Shown: positions 16,989 through 24,771, counted from the stretch's first letter. The stretch is DNA of 56,590 nt from Saprospirales bacterium (GCA_002698985.1 PAAY01000007.1:1-56590); one strand, 5' to 3'. Numbers and translations are program-made. Notes: generated by a model not told the origin, from the letters alone.

Positions 16989-17048
16989 AGCTCCATTTTT
17001 GCCGCAGGCGAAAATAAGCCAATATTGGGGAGTTGAAGAACTGAGGAT

Positions 17049-17247
17049 TGAGTGCCCCGCTAGCGATCGGGGTAAAAAGTGCCCTCATTCGTTTAGAGTG
17101 GTTTAGAGAGGTTTAGAGAAGTTTAGAGAGGTTCCGCTCGGTCGCCCTAAATCTCTATAAACCAAAATTTTAGATCAAGCCAACTCCTTTCAACCAACGA
17201 CTCTCGCAGGCAACTCCAATTGAAAATGGCTTTTTGCAGTGTGCTCA
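17049..17247. repeat. TIR element, diverged copy 3 (about 199 bp)
   Basis: The right end CTTTTTGCAGTGTGCTCA (17230-17247) nearly matches the right end of copy 1. A left end is recognisable as TGAGTGC...TAAAAAGT (17049-17080), with the middle replaced by a small hairpin CCCCGCTAGCGATCGGGG. The interior is different: GTTTAGAGAG tandem units, then TCTCTATAAACC, able to form a stem. A GAGGAACTGAG tract follows on the right. The assignment as the same family rests mainly on the right end. Confidence 0.55.
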
Positions 17248-17334
17248 GGATTTGAGGAACTGAGGAACTGAGCCTAGTGCCGATATCCCGAAAGCCGATG
17301 CCGATAGCCATCGGCAGATGGATCAACAGCCTGA

Positions 17335-17391
17335 GGCTCGTCACGAGCTTTGCTCGTTGACGCACTTAAGTAGCGGCCTCCGGCCGCCTCT
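17335..17391 (+). repeat. Double-hairpin repeat, copy 2
   Basis: Same two-hairpin layout as the copy at 5833: a CGTCA-CGAGC stem closing on GCTCG-TTGACG, then GCGGCC-TCC-GGCCGC. A CCGATAGCCATCGG hairpin sits 30 bases upstream. Together with the TIR-like element this fills most of the 505-bp spacer 16989-17493; no gene is visible there. Confidence 0.8.
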
Positions 17392-17425
17392 ACATTTCAA
17401 CAATTTCAACAAGCGCACAACATCC

Positions 17426-17433
17426 TACCTTTG
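17426..17433 (+). promoter_or_regulatory. Candidate -7 box (TACCTTTG)
   Basis: TACCTTTG matches the TAnnTTTG consensus 61 bases before the ATG at 17494, and follows the double-hairpin repeat. No -33 TTG is clear. Confidence 0.45.
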
Positions 17434-17493
17434 GGGCTGTTTGAGTAAGGGTGTTTGCAGCACCTTCAATATCAGTCCTCAACCCCCATACAG

Positions 17494-19140
17494 ATGCGTT
17501 TGACCAGACTTCTTTCCGGTTTTGTTTTTTTCGTCGCAATGGCTGTGACATCGGTGCAGGCCCAGACCGAATCGCCAGCCCGAATCAATTGGGGCCCCAT
17601 CAGCCCGGAGCCCAACAACACCATGGCCACCAAAGTGGTGGGGCTCACCCCTGATGGTTACTACCTGCTTCGGCAAAAGGTGTTGCAGTCGCCTTCGGTA
17701 CGGCCACGCGCCTGGGTAGAATTTGCGACGAAAGACCTGAAAGTCACACGCTCTGAAGAACTGGATCTCAAATACAAAGGCAAACAGCGTGATTTCGAAG
17801 ACCTGATCTATTACAATGGCCAGCTTTACCTGCTGACCTCCTTCAACAACACCGCCCATAAAAAGAACTACCTGTTTTTACAGAAGGTGAGCACCCGGGG
17901 ACTGACCGCATCAAAATCGCTTAAGATGATTGCGGAGACAGAAGCCCGGAACAAGGAAGTGGAAGGCTCATTCGCCGTTGACATCTCCAAAGACAGCACC
18001 CACCTGCTGGTGTACCACGACCTGCCCTTCGAGAAGAACAACCCGGCCCGCTTCGGCTTCCATGTTTTCGACCAAAACTTTGACCTGGTGTGGGAAAAGG
18101 AGGTGATCCTACCCTACCCTGACAATCAGTTCACCGTGGAGGAATACCGGGTGGACGACCAGGGCAATGTGTTCCTGCTGGGAGTTTTGTACACCGACGA
18201 GGCCAAATTCAGACGGCGGGGAAATCCCACCTACCGTTATGTGCTGCTTTCCTACCTCAACAAAGGGGAAACCGAGGACGAAATCCAGATCGACTTGCCA
18301 AACAAATTCATCACCGACCTCACCTTCCGGGTGGGCAACGACGGCAACCTCGTTTTCGCCGGATTTTATTCCGACAAAGGTTCTTACAGCATTAAAGGCT
18401 CTTACTTCTTTCATCTCAACCCCTACGACCGCTCGATACTCAACCGCAAGCATACCCCATTCGACTTCGAGTTTCTCACCGCATTCATGCGCCAAAAAGA
18501 AAAGGTGCGGGCGCTGCAAGCCGAACAAAACAATGACCCCCGCCGCAGCCCTGAACTCTACAACTACTCCCTCGACCGCCTCATTTTGCGAAGCGACGGA
18601 GGTGCCGTACTGGTTGCCGAGCAGTTTTACATCGAGCGTGAAACTTACTACCGTGATTACTATCCGACTTACGGCTACTACCCCTATGGGTATTACAACA
18701 GCTATTACCGCAACAGCCGGGACATCGATTACCTGTACAATTACAACGACATCATCGTCGTCAACATCCGTCCCGACGGAGATCTGCAATGGACGGCCCG
18801 CATCCCCAAATGGCAGGAAACCCGCAACGACGGTGGCTATTACTCCTCCTATGCCATGAGCATCGTGCGAGACAAACTCTACTTCCTCTTCAACGATGAC
18901 GCCCGCAATTTCGACCCCAAACGCAAAGGCGACCGCATCTATAAATACACCGGCAGCAATGAAATGATGGTACTGGCAGAAATGAACCTGCAAGGCGATG
19001 TTCAAACCTATCCCGTCATTTCCGGCGATGGGGGTGTGACGCTTCGCCCTAAAATGTGCAAACAAACCGGCCTGCGGGAATTGCTCCTTTTCGGAGAGGC
19101 CAAGAGGGGATTCCGCCTTGGCAAAATGATTTTTAACTGA
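17494..19140 (+). CDS. Secreted hypothetical protein with Tyr-rich segment
   Basis: The ATG at 17494 gives 548 residues beginning with a clear signal peptide (MRLTRLLSGF ... VQAQ). The mature part has repeated blade-like strands (LIYYNGQLYLLTSF, VFLLGVLYTD, LVFAGFYSD, LYFLFNDDARNF) that suggest a beta-propeller, but I recognise no family. Around residues 400-430 lies an unusual Tyr/Gly/Asn-rich stretch (YYRDYYPTYGYYPYGYYNSY). No T9SS sorting domain is present, so a periplasmic location is likely. Its stop TGA overlaps the start ATG of the next gene (O6-methylguanine methyltransferase) by 1 base, a translational coupling with no obvious functional link. Confidence 0.88.
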   Translation: MRLTRLLSGFVFFVAMAVTSVQAQTESPARINWGPISPEPNNTMATKVVGLTPDGYYLLRQKVLQSPSVRPRAWVEFATKDLKVTRSEELDLKYKGKQRDFEDLIYYNGQLYLLTSFNNTAHKKNYLFLQKVSTRGLTASKSLKMIAETEARNKEVEGSFAVDISKDSTHLLVYHDLPFEKNNPARFGFHVFDQNFDLVWEKEVILPYPDNQFTVEEYRVDDQGNVFLLGVLYTDEAKFRRRGNPTYRYVLLSYLNKGETEDEIQIDLPNKFITDLTFRVGNDGNLVFAGFYSDKGSYSIKGSYFFHLNPYDRSILNRKHTPFDFEFLTAFMRQKEKVRALQAEQNNDPRRSPELYNYSLDRLILRSDGGAVLVAEQFYIERETYYRDYYPTYGYYPYGYYNSYYRNSRDIDYLYNYNDIIVVNIRPDGDLQWTARIPKWQETRNDGGYYSSYAMSIVRDKLYFLFNDDARNFDPKRKGDRIYKYTGSNEMMVLAEMNLQGDVQTYPVISGDGGVTLRPKMCKQTGLRELLLFGEAKRGFRLGKMIFN

Positions 19141-19625
19141 TGGAACTGGCGCACTACAATTCACCCATCGGCTGGCTGGAGCTGAGCGCCCGCAACGGCC
19201 GCCTGGTCCGGGTCCGCAAAGTGGACGACCCTGCCAGCCCTGTCTTCGCCAAAGAAGGTCTGCTGGCGGAAACCACCCGCCAACTCATCGATTACTTCAA
19301 TCGCCGCCGCAAGGATTTCGAACTCCCGCTCGACCTTTCCGACGGCACGCCATTCTACCAGTCAGTCTGGCAGGAACTGCTGAAAATTCCTTACGGCCAC
19401 ACCACTTCCTACAGTGCCATCGCCAAAACCCTCGGCCAACCCGATGCCGTGAGGGCTGTGGGCATGGCCAACAGAAACAATCCCATCGCCATCATCGTGC
19501 CCTGCCACCGGGTCATCGCCAAAAACGGCGACCTGCAAGGCTACTTCTACGGCCTCGATGTGAAAATGCAATTGCTCCAAATCGAAAACCCCATGAGCTT
19601 CGGGGAACAGGGAACACTGTTTTAG
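19140..19625 (+). CDS. Methylated-DNA--[protein]-cysteine S-methyltransferase
   Basis: This 161-residue protein is of the Ogt/MGMT type. The active site IVPCHRVI has the alkyl-accepting Cys122, followed by the conserved GDLQGYFYGLDVKMQLLQIE. Upstream, TPFYQSVWQELLKIPYGHTTSYSAIA is the DNA-binding helix-turn-helix of this family, and VRAVGMANRNNP carries the arginine finger region. It removes alkyl groups from O6-alkylguanine in a suicide reaction. The final C-terminal segment is short. The start overlaps the preceding stop by 1 base. A GAGGAACTGAG tract begins a few bases after its stop. Confidence 0.96.
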   Translation: MELAHYNSPIGWLELSARNGRLVRVRKVDDPASPVFAKEGLLAETTRQLIDYFNRRRKDFELPLDLSDGTPFYQSVWQELLKIPYGHTTSYSAIAKTLGQPDAVRAVGMANRNNPIAIIVPCHRVIAKNGDLQGYFYGLDVKMQLLQIENPMSFGEQGTLF

Positions 19626-19640
19626 GGATGAGGAACTGAG

Positions 19641-19870
19641 GAACTGAAGAATTGAGAGGAGCTAGCTGGGCGATTCTTCAATTCTTCCGCCAGCTCTTCA
19701 ATCAGCTTCTTAAAGGCGGCCAGAGGCCGCCACTCAAGTGCGTCAACGAGCGCAGCTCGTGACGAGCCCATGGAATTTATAGCAACGACTGAACTGAAGA
19801 ACTGAAGAACTGAGAGGAGCTAGCAGGTCAATTCTTCAATTCCACGATTCTTCAGTTCTTCGATTCTTCG
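19641..19870. repeat. GCTAGC-centred inverted repeats (two copies)
   Basis: Two similar hairpins: GAAGAATTGA (19646-19655) pairs with TCAATTCTTC (19678-19687), and GAAGAACTGAA (19796-19806) pairs with TTCAGTTCTTC (19851-19861). Each loop contains GAGAGGAGCTAGC. A double-hairpin repeat lies between them. A decayed relative precedes the TIR element at 23741. With the flanking GAGGAACTGA units these account for the 309-bp spacer 19626-19934, which has no gene. Confidence 0.8.
19714..19769 (-). repeat. Double-hairpin repeat, copy 3 (inverted)
   Basis: GCGGCC-AGA-GGCCGC is followed by CGTCAACGAGC-GCA-GCTCGTGACG, the reverse complement of the layout at 5833 and 17335. Confidence 0.8.
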
Positions 19871-19934
19871 ATTCCTCGATTCCTCAATCAATCGCTATTT
19901 TGCGACCACCTTTCACCGACCAACAAACCCTGAT

Positions 19935-20435
19935 ATGGCAAACGAACACAACAACTTCAGCATACGCCCGGCCACCATCGATGATGTGCCGCTGATCCTC
20001 CAGTTCATCAAAGACCTGGCGGATTACGAAAAACTCTCTGACATGGTGGTGGCTACGGAAGAACTCCTCCGGGAAACACTATTCGGGGAGCGCACCGTTG
20101 CGGAGGTGGTGATCGGGTATGAGGGAGAACAAGCGGCGGCTTTTGCCTTGTTTTTCCACAACTACTCGACCTTTTTGGCCCGGCCGGGCATTTACCTGGA
20201 AGACCTGTTTGTGAAGCCGGAATTCCGACGAAAAGGCTACGGCAAGCGCCTGCTGACCTACCTGGCCGGCCTCGCCGTGGAACGAAAATGCGGGCGCCTC
20301 GAATGGTCGGTGCTGGACTGGAACACCCCAGCCATTGATTTTTACAAGAGCCTCGGTGCCATCCCCATGGAAGAATGGACCACCTTCCGCCTCGCCGGCC
20401 AAGCCCTTGAAGAACTGGCTAGCGGGCTTAGGTGA
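19935..20435 (+). CDS. GNAT family N-acetyltransferase
   Basis: This 166-residue protein is a GNAT of the diamine/thialysine acetyltransferase type: FSIRPATIDDVPLILQFIKDLADYEKL at the N-terminus, LFFHNYSTFLARPGIYLEDLFV in the middle, the acetyl-CoA loop RRKGYGKRLL (about residues 96-105), then LEWSVLDWNTPAIDFYKSLGA with the Asn and Tyr typical of these enzymes. It probably acetylates a small amine such as a polyamine or lysine analogue; the substrate is inferred from family resemblance. A TATTTTG sequence upstream is one base short of a -7 consensus. Confidence 0.94.
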   Translation: MANEHNNFSIRPATIDDVPLILQFIKDLADYEKLSDMVVATEELLRETLFGERTVAEVVIGYEGEQAAAFALFFHNYSTFLARPGIYLEDLFVKPEFRRKGYGKRLLTYLAGLAVERKCGRLEWSVLDWNTPAIDFYKSLGAIPMEEWTTFRLAGQALEELASGLR

Positions 20436-20495
20436 GGGATGAGCCCCGATAGCCATCGGGGGAGGGATGAAAGAGCTAGCGCCTCCACAACAGAC

Positions 20496-20573
20496 AACAA
20501 CCTCCATAATCCTCATAATCCTCATAATCCTCCATAATCCTCATAATTCCGATAACCCTCATAACCCTCCAAC
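20496..20573 (+). repeat. CATAATCCTC tract immediately before a start codon
   Basis: Seven to nine degenerate units of CATAATCCTC/CATAACCCTC fill the leader of the next gene, up to 4 bases before its ATG. These are the complement of the GGATTATGG units near 15620 and 51893. There is no purine-rich ribosome-binding site. Confidence 0.85.
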
Positions 20574-23500
20574 ATGAAATTTCTCTACACCATTCTCGCC
20601 ATTCTTTCCTTCGGCCTTTCGGCCAATGCGCAATTCACAAAAGACCGGGCGGTGCCCATCTACATCACCGTGAACCCGGACACGCCCTCGGTGCATCTGG
20701 ACTGGCTCACGCCCACTGCCATTCACGATGCCACCGTTTTCCGAAGGGAAAAAGGAGAAAGCACCTGGTACATCATCGAACAGACCCAGCAAAGCATCAT
20801 TCACGAATACACGGACACGGATGTGGAAGTGGGCAAAACCTATGAATACGGCATCGAGCGGCTGGCCAACGGCATTTACGCTTATGGTTACGCCACAGTT
20901 CCGGTCATGGCTCCGGCGGAGCACAGCCGGGGCTACATCGCCGTTTTTTGCGAAGCGATGCTGGAGGACTCACTCGCCGCAGAACTCGAGCTGCTCCGTT
21001 CCGACCTCACCGGCGATGGCTGGCAGGTACTTTGGCACAGCGTCGGTCAACAGGACAGCACGGGCAGCATCAAAAGCAGCATCACCGGGGATTACAGCAG
21101 CACCAATGGCGAGCTGAAAGCGGTTTTCCTCTTCGGCGAAATTCCGGTTCCCTACTCCGGCAACTCCGCCTGGGACGGCCACGGCAACCACCAGGGCGCC
21201 TGGCCCGCCGATGTGTGGTATGGCGAACTGGACGGCAACTGGACCGATGTCAGCGTGAACAACACCACACCCAGCCGCCCGCAAAACGACAATGTGCCTG
21301 GCGACGGCAAATTCGATCAGAGTTTCCTGCCTTCGGCCGTGGAGGTGGCCGTGGGCAGGGTGGATTTTTCCAACCTTTCTGAAGCTGATTTTGGCACCAC
21401 AAGGATTGAGCTCTACCGCCGCTACCTGGATAAGAACCATCGCTGGCGCAACAAGCTGTTCACCGTTGACAACAAGGTGCTCATCGACGACAACTTCGGC
21501 TACTTCGGCGGCGAGGCCTTTGCCGCCAACGGCTGGCGCAACGGCTATCCCCTGGTGGGCGTGGACAATGTGATGGACGGCGATTTCTTTACCGCCACCG
21601 ACACGGCCAGCTTTCTCATGATCTACGGCTGTGGCGGTGGGTCCTATACCAGCGCAAACGGCGTCGGCAACAGCCTGCAATTCACCACCGACACCATCAA
21701 CGCCGTGTTTTCCATGCTCTTTGGCAGCTACCACGGCGACTGGGACTACAGCCCCAACCCCTTCATGATGAGTGCCCTGGCTTCACGGGGCGGCATTTTG
21801 AGCTGCTCATGGGCGGGCAGGCCGCATTGGTTTTACCACCCGCTGGCGGCGGGGGCCACGCTGGCAGATTGCACCCTCGCTTCGCAAAACGCCTGTTATG
21901 ACCAGGGCTATTTCAACTCTCTGGGGGCCTGTGGAGCCCATGTTGCCCTGCTGGGCGACCCCAGCCTGCGGGCGCAAATTGTGGAACCCGTCAGCGGCCT
22001 GACGGTGGCTGATGATTGCGGAACCGTAAGCTTGCAATGGGAGGCTGCCACCGCTGCCAATGCCGCAGGCTATTTCGTTTACCGAAGCGAAAACAAAGAA
22101 GGACCTTACGAGCTGCTCACACAGGAGGCCATTGCCGAAAATGAGTATTCCGACAGCCCGCCTCTAGACATTGAATACTGGTACATGGTGAAAACCGTGG
22201 CCCTGGAAAGCACGCCCAGCGGTCTCTTTTACAACACTTCTACCGGGCGCTTCATCAACGCCACGGCCCGGCCGGTGCCGGAGGCCGAACCCACTGCCAC
22301 AGCCCTTACCTGTGTCACCAATTATTCCGTTTTACAGGCCAACCCAGCACAGGAGGGTTATCTTCTGCAATGGACAGGCCCCGGAGGTTTCATGGCCACC
22401 GGCGACAGCGTCACAGCCAGCAATTTCAGTGAACCCTACCTGCTGACTGTGACCGACACCGCTTCCGGCTGCTCTTCGGAATACAGCATTGCCATACCAA
22501 CGGATTACAATTCGCCCAATGTCAACATCGGTCAGTTTTTCATGCTCACCTGCGATGTGACGGCCATCGACCTTGACTGCCCCTCCGACGACCTGGAGTG
22601 TTACATCATCAACCCCGCCGGGGATACCCTGGGCACTCCGGCCACCCTTACCGAGCCCGGTGAGTACATTTACCTCGCCGTGTTCCCCGGCAATGGCTGT
22701 TACGATGCTGACAATTTCGAGGTGGTGGTCGACACCACCCCGCCCATGCTGGAAGTGGACGGCAATCCGGAAATCATCTGCGAAAGCACGGTTTTGGAAG
22801 CCCTTCCGGGAAATATGCAGGACGCTGTGGTTTGGGATGGTCCGGGGATCAGCTCGCCCTTCTTGCTGGAGCAAACCATCGAGGTGCCAGGAACCTACAC
22901 GGTGACTTCGACCAATCCTTTGGGCTGCCAAACGGTGCTCACCATCGAAGTGACCAAACCCTTCCCAAGCCTGGTCATCGGGGCCACTTCGGAATCCGTC
23001 GATTGCTTCGGCAACATCACAGGCATCGACGTGGTGGCAAGCGGTGGTCTGCCGCCCTACAGCTGGCAGGTAACACCGGCACTGCCCATCGTTCCCGGCC
23101 AGACCTACACCATTGTACTGACGGATTCCAACGGTTGCACAGCGCAAATCAGCCAGGAGAATTCCAACCAGCCATCGGTGCCGGGTCTCGCACTCAGCTC
23201 CACCCCGGAGACGAGTGCCGGCTCGATGGATGGCACCGCTACAGCGCAGGCCACCGGCGCCAATCCTCCGTTCACCTACCTATGGTCAAACGGGCAAACC
23301 GAAGCGACGGCCACCGGACTCTCTTCCGGCACTTACACCGTCACCGTGACCGATGCCAACGGTTGCCAGGCTGTTGGAAGCGTCGAGGTGGATTTACTCA
23401 ACAGCACTTCCACCCTCCCCGGTTTGCTTTCCTTCGGCCTGCGGCCAAACCCGTCGTCAGGCACCTTTACAGCCAGTCTCAGCCTCAACGAACCGCTGTC

Positions 23501-23678
23501 CGTAAACCTTGACATCCTCGACAGCGATGGAAAGGTGGTGCACCGGGCCGGCACAAAAACCGGTCTCGAACTGAGCTGGAAGGTGGAACTGCCCCCTCTC
23601 GCCAACGGAACCTACTGGTGCCGGTGGAGCAGCAACGGAAAGGTTTTGACGAGGAAAATCTTATTTGTGAGGAACTGA
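20574..23678 (+). CDS. T9SS type A secreted protein with SprB repeats; possible C25-like peptidase
   Basis: This 1034-residue protein has a signal peptide (20 residues, ending ANAQ). An Ig/FnIII-like domain covers about 20-110. Residues about 120-470 form a large domain with VFLFGEIPVPYSGN, FLMIYGCGGG, GSYHGDWD and, 23 residues after that His, GILSCSWAG; a His followed by a Cys in such contexts recalls gingipain-type (C25) peptidases, but the match is distant. Then come Ig-like modules, two SprB-type repeats (GGLPPYSW..., then PPFTYLWSNGQTEATATGL ... VTDANGCQ), and a T9SS type A sorting domain over the last 75 residues (LRPNPSSGTFTASLSL ... LANGTYWCRW). The last two codons and stop come from a GAGGAACTGA repeat. 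Confidence 0.9.
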   Translation: MKFLYTILAILSFGLSANAQFTKDRAVPIYITVNPDTPSVHLDWLTPTAIHDATVFRREKGESTWYIIEQTQQSIIHEYTDTDVEVGKTYEYGIERLANGIYAYGYATVPVMAPAEHSRGYIAVFCEAMLEDSLAAELELLRSDLTGDGWQVLWHSVGQQDSTGSIKSSITGDYSSTNGELKAVFLFGEIPVPYSGNSAWDGHGNHQGAWPADVWYGELDGNWTDVSVNNTTPSRPQNDNVPGDGKFDQSFLPSAVEVAVGRVDFSNLSEADFGTTRIELYRRYLDKNHRWRNKLFTVDNKVLIDDNFGYFGGEAFAANGWRNGYPLVGVDNVMDGDFFTATDTASFLMIYGCGGGSYTSANGVGNSLQFTTDTINAVFSMLFGSYHGDWDYSPNPFMMSALASRGGILSCSWAGRPHWFYHPLAAGATLADCTLASQNACYDQGYFNSLGACGAHVALLGDPSLRAQIVEPVSGLTVADDCGTVSLQWEAATAANAAGYFVYRSENKEGPYELLTQEAIAENEYSDSPPLDIEYWYMVKTVALESTPSGLFYNTSTGRFINATARPVPEAEPTATALTCVTNYSVLQANPAQEGYLLQWTGPGGFMATGDSVTASNFSEPYLLTVTDTASGCSSEYSIAIPTDYNSPNVNIGQFFMLTCDVTAIDLDCPSDDLECYIINPAGDTLGTPATLTEPGEYIYLAVFPGNGCYDADNFEVVVDTTPPMLEVDGNPEIICESTVLEALPGNMQDAVVWDGPGISSPFLLEQTIEVPGTYTVTSTNPLGCQTVLTIEVTKPFPSLVIGATSESVDCFGNITGIDVVASGGLPPYSWQVTPALPIVPGQTYTIVLTDSNGCTAQISQENSNQPSVPGLALSSTPETSAGSMDGTATAQATGANPPFTYLWSNGQTEATATGLSSGTYTVTVTDANGCQAVGSVEVDLLNSTSTLPGLLSFGLRPNPSSGTFTASLSLNEPLSVNLDILDSDGKVVHRAGTKTGLELSWKVELPPLANGTYWCRWSSNGKVLTRKILFVRN

Positions 23679-23740
23679 GGATTTGAGGAACTGAGGATTT
23701 GAGGAAATGAGAGGGGCTAGCAGAGCGATTCCTCGATTCC

Positions 23741-23990
23741 TGAGCGCACTGCAAAAAGTGTTATCCTTATCGATAAGATGTTATTTCTTCTGAACAAAAG
23801 TCGGACAGAGTCCGACAAGATGTGGTCCCGGACGTCCCGAAGAAATTTCGGGAGGAACCAGCGTGTTTGCTGGCGCCTCCCGAAATTTTTCGGGACGTCC
23901 GGTGCCTCTTCAAGCCGGACTCCGTCCGGCAGATAAAAGATTCAAAATTCCCATTGGAATAAATGAATCGGACTTTTTACAGTGGACTCA
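23741..23990. repeat. TIR element, copy 2 (250 bp)
   Basis: The left end TGAGCGCACTGCAAAAAGT (23741-23759) and right end 23972-23990 (3 mismatches to its complement) match copy 1. The GTCGGAC-AGA-GTCCGAC mini-hairpin and the apical CCAGC-GTGTTT-GCTGG loop are conserved exactly, but the long stem between them is a different sequence: 23830-23855 pairs with 23876-23900 (GGACGTCCCGAA... with ...TTCGGGACGTCC), one base short of perfect. Preceding GAGGAACTGAGGATTTGAGG units begin at the upstream stop codon. Confidence 0.85.
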
Positions 23991-24018
23991 GGATTTGAGG
24001 AACTGAGGATTTAAGCTA

Positions 24019-24053
24019 AACGCTGGCAGGGGTTCGATCACCCTGCCAGCGTT
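24019..24053. terminator. Perfect 13-bp hairpin
   Basis: AACGCTGGCAGGG pairs with CCCTGCCAGCGTT around a 9-base loop. It sits between two convergent genes and could act as a terminator in either direction, though neither side has a long U tract. The rest of the 548-bp spacer 23679-24226 is repeats, with no gene. Confidence 0.55.
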
Positions 24054-24097
24054 GAATTATCTGACTGCTTTTGGGCTTCAATTGTCGGCAGAACTCA

Positions 24098-24154
24098 AAG
24101 GCGGCCAGAGGCCGCCACTTAGGTGCGTCAACGAGCATAGCTCATGACGAGCCC
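24098..24154 (-). repeat. Double-hairpin repeat, copy 4 (inverted)
   Basis: GCGGCC-AGA-GGCCGC then CGTCAACGAGC-ATA-GCTCATGACG. One pair of the second stem is C/A on the plus strand but G-U if read from the minus strand, the same orientation in which the element reads like copies 1 and 2. Confidence 0.8.
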
Positions 24155-24226
24155 ACTGGGTTCATAGGCGCCTGCAGGGGTCGATTCCTCGATTCTTCGA
24201 TTCCTCATTCCTCATTCCTCATCCCC

Positions 24227-24676
24227 TCATTCCTCCAACCGATCCAAATCTGTCTGGCTCAGCTGGTAGTCATTTAGGAAGTTGAGCTTGTTTGGCCGAA
24301 GGGTCAGAAAGACGAGGATGCCCGGCACGAACCAGAGAAAAGACCTGGGATTGTTGTCCATCATGGCAAGAAGGATGATGATCAGGTTGCAGCCCTCCAA
24401 TATCGCAGCCTGGAGGATGAGGTACCGCCTGTAGTGGTTGAGTTTTTCGGTGGGAGTGCCCGTCAGGGGTATGGTGTCGGCAGCCCTGTTGCGGAAGAAA
24501 AAGGACAGTGCGATGCCCACCCCCAGGATGATGGGAATGATGACACTGTAATCATCTCTGGAAGAATGATTCGGCTGGATCAGGACGAAGCGCATCATGA
24601 GGGCAATGAGCAGCTGCCCTGCCAGCATGGCGTAGTACATGATCTCATTCTGACGGAAAGTAGCTTTTGGCTGCAT
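24227..24676 (-). CDS. Hypothetical membrane protein
   Basis: The ATG at 24676 gives 149 residues; the open frame continues upstream through the neighbour's terminator and was not used. Four membrane helices are predicted: about residues 13-28, 44-60, 84-104 and 111-126. A conserved-looking cytoplasmic loop has TEKLNHYRRYLIL and the C-terminal tail is acidic. No family name comes to mind; it resembles small Bacteroidota four-helix membrane proteins. It lies downstream of the POT transporter, behind that gene's terminator. Confidence 0.8.
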   Translation of the reverse strand: MQPKATFRQNEIMYYAMLAGQLLIALMMRFVLIQPNHSSRDDYSVIIPIILGVGIALSFFFRNRAADTIPLTGTPTEKLNHYRRYLILQAAILEGCNLIIILLAMMDNNPRSFLWFVPGILVFLTLRPNKLNFLNDYQLSQTDLDRLEE

Positions 24677-24714
24677 AATCACAAGTGTTTTGACGAGGGG
24701 TGCAATATACAGCA

Positions 24715-24741
24715 AACGCCCGTCGCTGGACGACGGGCGTT
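24715..24741 (-). terminator. Hairpin after the POT transporter
   Basis: AACGCCCGTCG pairs with CGACGGGCGTT over 11 bp around a 5-base loop, 31 bases after the transporter's stop codon. The 3' side on the minus strand is TTGCTG, so the U tract is weak. Confidence 0.7.
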
Positions 24742-24771
24742 GCTGAATCTTACGTAACACAATAATTGAGA

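Noticed and set aside
15828-17036. 402-residue plus-strand open frame
   Set aside because: Antisense to the XdhC gene and runs through the GTCACGA tract; no domain is recognisable.
18109-19164. 351-residue minus-strand open frame
   Set aside because: Antisense to the Tyr-rich secreted protein, whose signal peptide and coupling to the next gene are clear.
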